Part shown: one piece after another, positions 23,178 to 30,022 of the stretch
How the letters are laid out: each line of letters begins with the position of its first letter
Numbering within the stretch: position 1 is the stretch's first letter
Source: Acidobacteriota bacterium
GTDB taxonomy: Bacteria; Acidobacteriota; Terriglobia; Bryobacterales; Bryobacteraceae
Direction of reading: 5' to 3'
NCBI GenBank assembly: GCA_947470805.1
Contig: CANIVU010000084.1
Span: 1-41,688, forward strand
Length of the DNA stretch: 41,688 nucleotides
Program-made: the position numbers and the translations under genes
Notes under the pieces: generated by a model
The model's input: the letters and a program-made list of their open reading frames with translations, nothing else
Database searches by the model: none
What the model was told of the DNA's origin: nothing

Positions 23178-23311
23178 AGTACGACGCGCTTCCCTCGCAA
23201 GCGAAGTTCCACCGGCTGGCAAGCCGGTTTAAGGGGTTCTCCGGACCGGTCGGGTCCGGTATGCTTTCTACTTCGACTTTCTGGAGGTGGCGATTCCTGC
23301 CGACACGGTGA
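23135..23311 (+). pseudogene. Terminase large subunit, N-terminal fragment cut in the Walker A motif
   Basis: 58 codons from ATG 23135. EIEYDALPSQAKFHRLASRF and KGFSGPVGSG match the start of phage terminase ATPases, where the sequence continues with Lys-Ser. Here the codon after the last Gly is ATG and the frame runs on through unrelated residues (MLSTSTFWRWRFL) to TGA. The unrelated part is the tail gene read in another frame, so the junction lies at about 23258-23262. No ATPase or nuclease domain remains, so it cannot act as a terminase. Confidence 0.75.
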
Positions 23312-24744
23312 GCGATCAGACGATCGAAGAAACCGTGACGCTGGCGACGGATTGGGATACCGATCACTCGATCGCGATCCCGGCGGAGCGCACGGCGTGG
23401 ATGATTCATTCGCTGGGTTTCCATGGACGAGTGAACCACTACGTTGGCGCGCTGTGGTTCTACGAGCTGTATCGGAAAGGCCATCAGTACGCTTCGGCTA
23501 CGGTGGACTTCGTGGGTACGCCGACGGTGAACGAATACACCGACATTACGATCGGCCGCGTGGGAGAACCGGAGTCGCTGTTGATGGTTCGCCATTTGAA
23601 TTTGTACGGTGATACAGCGGAGACAATTGCCAAAGCGTTCGAACTGGAGTTCAACCGGGGCTACACGGCGATACGGGCGGAAGCGTCGGCAACGCAGTTA
23701 ACCATTTACGCTCGGGCTATGGGAGAGGCGGGGGAGGCTGTCAGCTTGGACGTTTCGCCCGCGTCGGGTGGATTTTCGCTGACGAAATCGGCGGCGAATC
23801 TGACCGGTGGCCTGGATGGGAATTGGTATACCGATACGATGGCGGATCCGCGGATCAACCGGGCGTGCCGGGATTGGTCCCGCGGTTTCTACGATGCCTG
23901 CAAAGGGTACGGGCTGGACATGACGGCCGCGTTTTCACTGGAATTGCAACATGGCGATCCTTCGGCGGAAGCCGGGATCGGCCAGCGCTATTCCAACGGT
24001 GAGGCGTGCTTGTTGAATACGCCGGCGTTGCAGACGAATTTTTCGCCTGTCAGCCGAGCCTATTGGGAGAAGGTCCACTTGGAAATGGCTGACATTCTGG
24101 CCGCGGCGGGGTATGTGCCGTATCTTCAGTTTGGTGAAGTGCAGTGGTGGTACTTCCCGAACATGGGGCCGTTCGATCCGCCGATCAGCATGCCCTACTA
24201 CGACCAGTACACGAAGGACCAGTTCGAGGCGGCGCATGGATTCCCGCTGCGGTTTATCGGGAATCAGAATGTGAATCCGGCGGACTTTCCGGAGGAGGCG
24301 GCGTTTCTGCCGTCGCTGATTGGAACTTTCACAGATGAGATTCGGGCATATGTACTTGCCGCGCATCCGAACTGTCGATTCGAGGTGCTGTACCCGACAG
24401 ACGTGAACGACAATGCCTGGGGGCACCTGGTGAACTATCCGAACGCGGCGTGGACTCCAGAGAAGCTCACTACCTTAAAGACCGAAAGTTTCGGGTTCAC
24501 GTTCTCGCGAGACCTGAACAAGTCGAAGTATTCGATTGGGTACGGCGAAGGTAAGGGCTTTGACAGAAATCAGCGTTGTTTCCTGGTTGGACCGGGCGAT
24601 TCGTCGACGACCTGGGAGAAGGAGGCGAGGATTGCGAAGAAGCAGAATTTGGAGTCGATCGTGCTGTTCGCGCTTGATCAATTCTGCCTGATTGGCTATC
24701 CCGTACCGTTCTGGAAGGGCCTTCGAAAGGGTAGACGGCTCTAA
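23287..24744 (+). CDS. Tail-type phage protein with TIM-barrel-like domain, 5'-truncated
   Basis: 485 residues from GTG 23287; recognisable sequence (AFYFDFLEVAIPAD) starts upstream at about 23261 in the same frame, where no start codon exists, so the original N-terminus is lost. I recall similar proteins from acidobacterial prophage-like clusters, sharing TDWDTDHSIAI, NHYVGALWFYELYRKGHQYA and ELQHGDPSAEAGIGQRY. The C-terminal 290 residues (LQFGEVQWWYF, RFEVLYPTDVND, SIVLFALDQFCLIGY) look like a glycosidase-type TIM barrel, as in gene-transfer-agent tail proteins. The long frame is undisturbed although its phage is deleted. Exact tail role uncertain. Confidence 0.6.
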   Translation: MAIPADTVSDQTIEETVTLATDWDTDHSIAIPAERTAWMIHSLGFHGRVNHYVGALWFYELYRKGHQYASATVDFVGTPTVNEYTDITIGRVGEPESLLMVRHLNLYGDTAETIAKAFELEFNRGYTAIRAEASATQLTIYARAMGEAGEAVSLDVSPASGGFSLTKSAANLTGGLDGNWYTDTMADPRINRACRDWSRGFYDACKGYGLDMTAAFSLELQHGDPSAEAGIGQRYSNGEACLLNTPALQTNFSPVSRAYWEKVHLEMADILAAAGYVPYLQFGEVQWWYFPNMGPFDPPISMPYYDQYTKDQFEAAHGFPLRFIGNQNVNPADFPEEAAFLPSLIGTFTDEIRAYVLAAHPNCRFEVLYPTDVNDNAWGHLVNYPNAAWTPEKLTTLKTESFGFTFSRDLNKSKYSIGYGEGKGFDRNQRCFLVGPGDSSTTWEKEARIAKKQNLESIVLFALDQFCLIGYPVPFWKGLRKGRRL

Positions 24745-24748
24745 TCGA

Positions 24749-24769
24749 GCCATTAACCGATTTAATGGC
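24749..24769. repeat. Perfect inverted repeat between prophage remnant and ilv promoter
   Basis: GCCATTAA (24749-24756) and TTAATGGC (24762-24769) form an 8-bp stem with a 5-nt loop. No T-run follows. It begins five bases after the stop of the tail-type gene and ends nine bases before the ilv -35. It could be a regulator binding site or a weak transcript end. Confidence 0.45.
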
Positions 24770-24778
24770 GGCGAAGAG

Positions 24779-24807
24779 TTGCATTTAGTTCGCTTTTGAC
24801 TTAACCT
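24779..24807 (+). promoter_or_regulatory. Putative promoter of the ilv operon
   Basis: TTGCAT (24779-24784), 17-bp spacer, TAACCT (24802-24807). The predicted transcript start coincides with GTG 24814, the first codon of the leader peptide. The same spacing and TTGCA-type -35 are seen before the gene at 2565. Confidence 0.55.
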
Positions 24808-24813
24808 CAAAAG

Positions 24814-24945
24814 GTGAGCTGTGAACGCACCCAAAATCTCTCGCTGGCCAACGGTCGCGGAGGCGTGCGCCGGCTCGTAGTCACCGGCATTATTCCCATC
24901 GTAGTAGTAGCCATTATCGGGGTCACCGTAACGGACCCCGCCTGA
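24814..24945 (+). CDS. ilvL: Leader peptide of the ilv operon, rich in Ile and Val codons
   Basis: 43 codons from GTG 24814 to TGA 24943-24945; GTG 24865 would give 26. Residues 21-39 read LVVTGIIPIVVVAIIGVTV: seven Val, five Ile and one Leu in 19 positions, with the run GTA GTA GTA at its centre. These are the amino acids made by the enzymes encoded downstream. Starved ribosomes would stall here and change folding of the RNA behind, as in known ilv and leu leaders. The stop codon lies inside a segment that can pair in two ways. GTG 24814 has no ribosome binding site but sits at the predicted transcript start. Confidence 0.8.
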   Translation: MSCERTQNLSLANGRGGVRRLVVTGIIPIVVVAIIGVTVTDPA

Positions 24946-25010
24946 GTGGCACCTAACGATTCGAAATCGAGGCCACCGGCGGGGATCCAACCCAGCCGGT
25001 GGCCTTTTTT
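24918..25010 (+). promoter_or_regulatory. Transcription attenuator of the ilvBNC-cimA operon
   Basis: Four segments give three exclusive hairpins. 1:2, a 7-bp stem (24918-24924 with 24934-24940). 2:3, the antiterminator, 12 bp in two blocks (24936-24942 with 24978-24984; 24946-24950 with 24972-24976), with a small hairpin (24957-24961 with 24965-24969) in its loop. 3:4, the terminator (24971-24980 with 24995-25004). A ribosome stalled on the Ile/Val codons (24889-24930) would cover segment 1 and free segment 2 to pair with 3, letting RNA polymerase read on. With ample amino acids 1:2 forms and 3:4 terminates. Confidence 0.85.
24971..25010 (+). terminator. Attenuator terminator hairpin upstream of ilvB
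   Basis: Perfect 10-bp GC-rich stem (24971-24980 with 24995-25004), 14-nt loop, six T residues (25005-25010). It lies 45 bases before the ilvB start and on the path from the ilv promoter, so it is regulatory rather than the end of a gene. Confidence 0.92.
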
Positions 25011-25055
25011 AGTGTTTGGGAAGCGTGAACGGTAGGCGAAACAGGGAGTGAAAAC

Positions 25056-26780
25056 ATGTCTCAACTGATGAGTGGCGCAAAAATCCTGCTCGAATGTCTG
25101 GCCCGCGAGGGCGTGGATACAATCTTCGGCTATCCCGGTGGCGTAACCCTGCCGCTGTACGACGCGATGTACGATAACCCGATCCGGCACATCCTGGTTC
25201 GGCACGAACAGAATGCGGCGTTTGCGGCGCAAGGGTATTCGCGGTCGACGGGGAAAGTCGGCGTCTGCTGTGCGACGTCCGGCCCCGGCGCGACCAACCT
25301 GGTAACGGGACTCGTGGACGCGATGATGGATTCGATCCCTGTGGTCGCGCTGACCGGCCAGGTGACGGCGAAGTTGATCGGCAGCGATGCATTCCAGGAA
25401 GCTGATACGTTCGGCATCACGCGCTCGGCTACGAAACACAATTACCTGGTTAAGAACGTCAACGAATTGCCGCAGGTAATTCACGAAGCGTTCTACATCG
25501 CCGCCAGCGGCCGCCCAGGCCCGGTGTTGGTGGACATTACTAAGGACGTGTTCCAGGGCAACGCCCACTACACGCCGGTGACCTCGATCCATCTTCCTGG
25601 TTATAAGGTTTATACGGAAGGCCATACGGGCCAGATCCGCCGCGCCGCACAGATGATGCTGGAAGCCGAACGGCCGATGATTTACGCCGGTGGCGGTATC
25701 GTTCTGTCGAACGCCAGCGCGGAATTGCGCGAGCTGGTGGAGTTGGTCGACGCGCCGACGGTTTGCACGTTGATGGGCCTGGGCACGCTCGGCTCCGAAC
25801 ATCCTAACTTCATCAGCATGCCCGGCATGCACGGCAGCTATGCCGCCAACATGGGCATGTACGGTACCGATTTGATCATCGCCTTGGGCGTCCGATTCGA
25901 CGACCGTGTAACGGGCCGGTTGAACGCCTTCGCCCCGCATGCTCGCATCATTCACGTCGACATCGATCCGGCCGAGATCAGCAAGATTCGCAACGCCGAT
26001 CTGCCGATCGTGGGCGACCTGAAGCGCGTGCTGCCGAAGATCAACGCGGTGTTGAAAGAACTGCTCCCTGAAGTGGGCGAACGCCCGGGCCTGAAGGCTT
26101 GGTGGAAGCAGGTCCGCGAGTGGAAGGCCGAGCATCCGCTTCGCTACGATACGGCCGACGATGTGATCAAGCCGCAGCATTTGATGCGCGAAATCGACCG
26201 TTTGACCAAGGGCGAGGCGATCGTTTGCAGTGACGTGGGCCAGCACCAGATGTGGGCGGCACAGTTGATTCGCTTCAACGAACCGCGGCTTTGGATTAAC
26301 TCCGGTGGTCTAGGTTCGATGGGTTTTGGGTTGCCGAGCGCGCTGGGCGCCCAGGTGGCCAATCCGAATCAGCTCGTCATCGCCATCTGCGGTGACGGCG
26401 GCTTCCAGATGTCGATCCCCGAACTGGCGACGCTTTTCAACTTTGGCCTGCCGGTGAAGGTAATCGTCATGAACAACGGGTACCTGGGGATGGTACGCCA
26501 GTGGCAGGAGCTGTTCTATGCCAATCGCTTGTCCCAGGTTACGCTCGACGGTTTCCCTGACCCGGTGCAGTTGGCCGGCGCTTACGGCTTCAAGGGCCGC
26601 ACGGTGGAACGGCCGTCGGAGTTGGCGGAGGCGCTGGCGACGGCGTTCGCAGATCCAGGCCCCTATCTTTTGAATGTGAAAGTTGCCCCGACCGAGAACG
26701 TGTTCCCGATGGTTCCCGCCGGCGGAGCGATTAATGAAATGGTGCTCACGCCGCCGCAACCGGCTGAGCTGCGGAAGTAG
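25056..26780 (+). CDS. ilvB: Acetolactate synthase, large catalytic subunit
   Basis: 574 residues, standard length. A ThDP- and FAD-dependent enzyme that joins two pyruvates to 2-acetolactate (Val/Leu) or pyruvate with 2-oxobutyrate to acetohydroxybutyrate (Ile). The N-terminal Pyr domain has catalytic E51 (VRHEQNAAFAAQGY), the middle FAD domain follows, and the ThDP motif begins GDGGFQMSIPEL at about residue 446 and ends MNNGYLGMVRQW. AGGGAG lies seven bases before the ATG. First structural gene after the attenuator; ilvN follows after 15 bases. Confidence 0.97.
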   Translation: MSQLMSGAKILLECLAREGVDTIFGYPGGVTLPLYDAMYDNPIRHILVRHEQNAAFAAQGYSRSTGKVGVCCATSGPGATNLVTGLVDAMMDSIPVVALTGQVTAKLIGSDAFQEADTFGITRSATKHNYLVKNVNELPQVIHEAFYIAASGRPGPVLVDITKDVFQGNAHYTPVTSIHLPGYKVYTEGHTGQIRRAAQMMLEAERPMIYAGGGIVLSNASAELRELVELVDAPTVCTLMGLGTLGSEHPNFISMPGMHGSYAANMGMYGTDLIIALGVRFDDRVTGRLNAFAPHARIIHVDIDPAEISKIRNADLPIVGDLKRVLPKINAVLKELLPEVGERPGLKAWWKQVREWKAEHPLRYDTADDVIKPQHLMREIDRLTKGEAIVCSDVGQHQMWAAQLIRFNEPRLWINSGGLGSMGFGLPSALGAQVANPNQLVIAICGDGGFQMSIPELATLFNFGLPVKVIVMNNGYLGMVRQWQELFYANRLSQVTLDGFPDPVQLAGAYGFKGRTVERPSELAEALATAFADPGPYLLNVKVAPTENVFPMVPAGGAINEMVLTPPQPAELRK

Positions 26781-26795
26781 AAACGAGGATTGACC

Positions 26796-27347
26796 ATGTT
26801 GCAGATCATCAGCATTTTATTGGAGAACAAGACCGGTGCGCTTATGCGCGTCACCGGTCTGCTCACCGCGCGCGGCTATAACATCGACAGCCTGACGGTG
26901 GCGCGGACGCTGGACCCCGAGCTCTCGCGGATGACAATCGGTGTGGCTATCGAGCCGCACCAGCGCCGCCAGTTGATTAAGCATATGAACAAGCTGATCA
27001 ACGTGCTCCAGGCAACGGATTTGACCGACTCGCCGGCAGTGACTCGCGAGTTAGTGTTGATGCGCGTGCGCGCCCCGCAGGAATCGCGCACTGCGATTTT
27101 GAAAGAAGCCGAGATTTTCGGCGCTCGTGTGGTGGATTCGACGCTGGAGGGCTTCGCATTGGAAGCCACTGGTGACATTGAAAAGCTCGACGAGTTCATC
27201 GATATCATGCGCAGTTATGGCGAGATTGAAGTTACTCGCGGCGGCGCCGTGGCAGTTTCACTGGAGTCCAAGAAACTCCGCCTTTCTCCCCCCGTGCCCC
27301 GCGGCGCTGAGGAAGGAAAGTCGGAAGAGAAAAACGGAGTTATTTAA
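26796..27347 (+). CDS. ilvN: Acetolactate synthase, small regulatory subunit
   Basis: 183 residues from ATG 26796 (ACGAGG eight bases upstream). An N-terminal ACT domain ([32 protein letters not shown]) binds valine for feedback inhibition and activates the large subunit; a C-terminal ACT-like domain follows (about residues 80-160). This is the long IlvH-like type, not the 90-residue E. coli IlvN. The last 20 residues are a charged tail. Its TAA shares one base with the ilvC start (TAATG), so the two are translationally coupled. Confidence 0.96.
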   Translation: MLQIISILLENKTGALMRVTGLLTARGYNIDSLTVARTLDPELSRMTIGVAIEPHQRRQLIKHMNKLINVLQATDLTDSPAVTRELVLMRVRAPQESRTAILKEAEIFGARVVDSTLEGFALEATGDIEKLDEFIDIMRSYGEIEVTRGGAVAVSLESKKLRLSPPVPRGAEEGKSEEKNGVI

Positions 27348-28366
27348 TGCTGAATCGTTACTACGAAAAAGACGGTAACCCGAGCCTGCTGAAGGACCGG
27401 ACGTTTGCCATCATCGGTTATGGCAGCCAGGGCCATGCGCATGCGCTGAACCTGCGCGATTCGGGCGCGGACGTGATTGTCGGTCTCTATCCGGGATCGA
27501 AGAGCTGGGCCAAAGCGGAAGCCGCCGGTCTCCGCGTGATGACCACCGCGGAAGCGACGAAAGCCGCCGACACCATCATGGTGCTCGTCAGCGACCACAT
27601 CCAGCCGGATCTGTACGAGACCGAGATCGCCCCGAACCTTACCGCCGGCAAGACGTTGATGTTCGCACACGGCTTCTCCATCCACTTCGGCTACGTGAAG
27701 CCGCCGGCCGATGTCGACGTCAGCCTGATCGCGCCCAAGTCGCCTGGTCATCGCGTTCGCGAACTGTTCGTCGAAAACGTTGGCGTTCCTGGCCTCGTTG
27801 CGGTGCAGCAGAATCCCTCGGGCAAGGCGCTTGAAAATGCTTTGGCGTACGCGCTGGGCATTGGCTGCCTGCGCGCTGGCGTGATTGAAACCACGTTCAA
27901 GGAAGAAGCCGAAACCGATCTCTTCGGGGAACAGACCGTTCTTTGCGGCGGCACCAGCGAACTGATCAAGGCTGGCTTTGAAACGCTGGTGGAAGCCGGT
28001 TATGCGCCGGAAATGGCGTATTTCGAGTGCCTGCACGAGTTAAAACTGATCGTCGACCTCATCTATGAGGGCGGCCTGAAGTACATGCGCTACTCGGTTT
28101 CCGACACAGCCGAGTACGGCGACTACGTGACCGGGCCGCGCCTGGTCAACGCCGAAACCAAAGCCGAAATGAAGCGCGTTCTTGCTGAAATTCAGGACGG
28201 TACTTTCGCCCGCAACTGGATGAACGAGAACCGGACGGGACGTCATAAGTTCCTGGCCATGCGCGAAGCCAACCAGACGCACCAGATCGAGACGGTGGGT
28301 CAAGAACTCCGGGCCATGATGCCCTTCCTCAAAAAGAAGAAGGAAGCCGGCGTACCGGAAGCCTAA
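27347..28366 (+). CDS. ilvC: Ketol-acid reductoisomerase (class I)
   Basis: 339 residues, the short class I form. It isomerises and reduces acetolactate or acetohydroxybutyrate with Mg2+ and NAD(P)H. The Rossmann motif [17 protein letters not shown], then [10 protein letters not shown], and the acidic metal site [16 protein letters not shown] are intact. The cofactor loop reads [10 protein letters not shown], with Tyr where many members of the class have Arg, which may alter the NADPH/NADH preference. Coupled to ilvN by a one-base overlap. Confidence 0.97.
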   Translation: MLNRYYEKDGNPSLLKDRTFAIIGYGSQGHAHALNLRDSGADVIVGLYPGSKSWAKAEAAGLRVMTTAEATKAADTIMVLVSDHIQPDLYETEIAPNLTAGKTLMFAHGFSIHFGYVKPPADVDVSLIAPKSPGHRVRELFVENVGVPGLVAVQQNPSGKALENALAYALGIGCLRAGVIETTFKEEAETDLFGEQTVLCGGTSELIKAGFETLVEAGYAPEMAYFECLHELKLIVDLIYEGGLKYMRYSVSDTAEYGDYVTGPRLVNAETKAEMKRVLAEIQDGTFARNWMNENRTGRHKFLAMREANQTHQIETVGQELRAMMPFLKKKKEAGVPEA

Positions 28367-28408
28367 AAAGCACCGGGCCAGCTTCCCTCACACAGGAGCC
28401 ACATTTCC

Positions 28409-30022
28409 ATGCGCATCTTTACCTTCGACACGACTCTCCGCGATGGCACGCAAGGCGAAGCCGTCTCTTTCTCTGTCGAGGACAAGCTGATTATCAGTCA
28501 GAAACTGGATGACCTGGGAATTGACTACATTGAGGGCGGCTGGCCCGGATCCAATCCGAAAGACAAAGAGTTTTTTGCGCGAGCCAAGGACGAGCTGCGG
28601 CTGAAACATGCCAAGCTTGTGGCTTTTGGCTCGACGCACTTCGCTCGGAACAGCGTAGATACGGACCCAAACGTGCGGGAGTTGCTGGGAGCGGAAACGC
28701 CCGTTATCAGCATCTTCGGTAAGACCTGGGATTTCCATGTAACCCGTGCGTTGGGCATTACGCTTGAAGAGAATCTGAAGATCATCGCCAACACCGTCAG
28801 CTACTTGAAGCAGCACGGGCGCGAAGTTGTCTACGACGCCGAGCACTTCTTTGACGGGTATGCGGCGAACCCCGAGTACGCGCTCCAAACGCTCCAAGCC
28901 GCGCATGACGCGGGCGCCGATGTGCTGTGCCTCTGCGACACCAATGGCGGAACGATTACCTCGAAGGTGCGGGAAGCGGTAGCTGTCGTGCGGGAGCGGT
29001 TTAGTGGCGTGATCGGCATCCATCCCCACAACGATTCCGACGTAGCGGTAGCGAACGCACTGGCGGCCATTGAAGCCGGCGCGACCCACGTGCAAGGGTG
29101 CATGAATGGCTACGGAGAACGCTGCGGAAACGCCAATTTGGCGTCGGTTATCGCTAATTTAGAGCTGAAACTAGGCTACGAAACGATTGGACGGGAGAAG
29201 CTTTCCGGCCTGACTGGAGTGGCTCGCTTCATTGCCGAACTTGCCAATCTCCAGATTCCGAACGGCCAGCCGTACGTCGGCCAAAGCGCATTCGCGCACA
29301 AGGGAGGCGTGCACGTGAGCGCGGTGTTGAAGGATTCGGCCACCTACGAACACGTACGGCCGGAGACGGTGGGCAATCGCCAACGTGTGTTGGTGAGCGA
29401 TCTGTCGGGCCGCAGCAACATCTTCTACAAGCTGAAGGAACATGGGCTCGAAGAGAAGCTGAATGAGGATTCGCGCAAGTACCTGCTGGAAAAGATCAAG
29501 CAGATGGAGTTTGAGGGCTACGAACTGGAAGCGGCTGAAGGCACCTTTGAACTCATGGTCCGGGAAGCGCTCAATCCGGGCAAAAACTTCTTCCAGGTTG
29601 TCAGCTTTGATGTGACGACGAAGATGGGCCGCAGCGGTGGCTCGTTGACGATGGCTACGCTGTCCCTCCAGGCAGCCGATGGCCTGCATACGGAAACCGC
29701 GGTGGGCAACGGCCCGGTGAACGCGCTGGACTTGTGCCTGCGCGAATGCCTGGTGGGCAACTACCCGGCTATCAAAAACGTCAAGCTCACCGACTACAAA
29801 GTGCGCGTGATCGACTCGAAGAAAGGCACGGCGGCAAAAGTTCGCGTGCTGATCGAATGGAGCGACCAGAAGCGTTCCTGGGCGACGGTTGGTGTCTCCG
29901 ATAACGTCATCGAAGCCAGCTGGAAGGCGCTTGTTGACGCGATCCGGCTGGAGTTGATGCGCCTTTCCGATAAGGACGACGCGCTGGAAAAAGCAGTGGA
30001 AGATTATTGCTGGGGCGTCTAG
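28409..30022 (+). CDS. cimA: (R)-citramalate synthase
   Basis: 537 residues, standard for the CimA branch of the HMGL/isopropylmalate synthase family. It condenses acetyl-CoA and pyruvate to citramalate, the entry to threonine-independent isoleucine synthesis. The catalytic arginine is in TFDTTLRDGTQGEAVSFS and the metal site in GIHPHNDSDVAVAN; the C-terminal LeuA dimerisation domain occupies about residues 390-520. The N-terminal GGWPGSNPKD segment is characteristic of CimA rather than LeuA. AGGAG precedes the ATG. It completes the ilv operon, so 2-oxobutyrate for IlvBN can come from pyruvate. Its stop codon overlaps that of the convergent DUF885 gene (CTAG). Confidence 0.95.
   Translation: MRIFTFDTTLRDGTQGEAVSFSVEDKLIISQKLDDLGIDYIEGGWPGSNPKDKEFFARAKDELRLKHAKLVAFGSTHFARNSVDTDPNVRELLGAETPVISIFGKTWDFHVTRALGITLEENLKIIANTVSYLKQHGREVVYDAEHFFDGYAANPEYALQTLQAAHDAGADVLCLCDTNGGTITSKVREAVAVVRERFSGVIGIHPHNDSDVAVANALAAIEAGATHVQGCMNGYGERCGNANLASVIANLELKLGYETIGREKLSGLTGVARFIAELANLQIPNGQPYVGQSAFAHKGGVHVSAVLKDSATYEHVRPETVGNRQRVLVSDLSGRSNIFYKLKEHGLEEKLNEDSRKYLLEKIKQMEFEGYELEAAEGTFELMVREALNPGKNFFQVVSFDVTTKMGRSGGSLTMATLSLQAADGLHTETAVGNGPVNALDLCLRECLVGNYPAIKNVKLTDYKVRVIDSKKGTAAKVRVLIEWSDQKRSWATVGVSDNVIEASWKALVDAIRLELMRLSDKDDALEKAVEDYCWGV

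Larger units (their letters stand above)
22902..24744 (+). mobile_element. Prophage remnant (terminase region joined to a tail-type gene)
   Basis: Three phage-type reading frames in one direction: a small basic protein in the position of a small terminase subunit, the first 40 or so codons of a terminase large subunit stopping in its P-loop, and a tail-type protein lacking its beginning. Everything normally between terminase and tail (portal, protease, capsid and others) is missing, so a large internal deletion is inferred. No integrase or clear attachment repeats are seen. The remnant lies between the AT-rich island and the ilv promoter. Confidence 0.7.

Noticed and set aside
24940-24960. 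T-box riboswitch before ilvB, because GAGTGGCACC resembles part of the T-box sequence
   Set aside because: The conserved T-box core is not matched beyond a few bases and no specifier stem was found. The in-frame Ile/Val run plus 1:2, 2:3 and 3:4 pairings explain the region better.
24807-26246. Reading frame of 479 codons on the minus strand
   Set aside because: Antisense to ilvB and the attenuator; no recognisable motifs.
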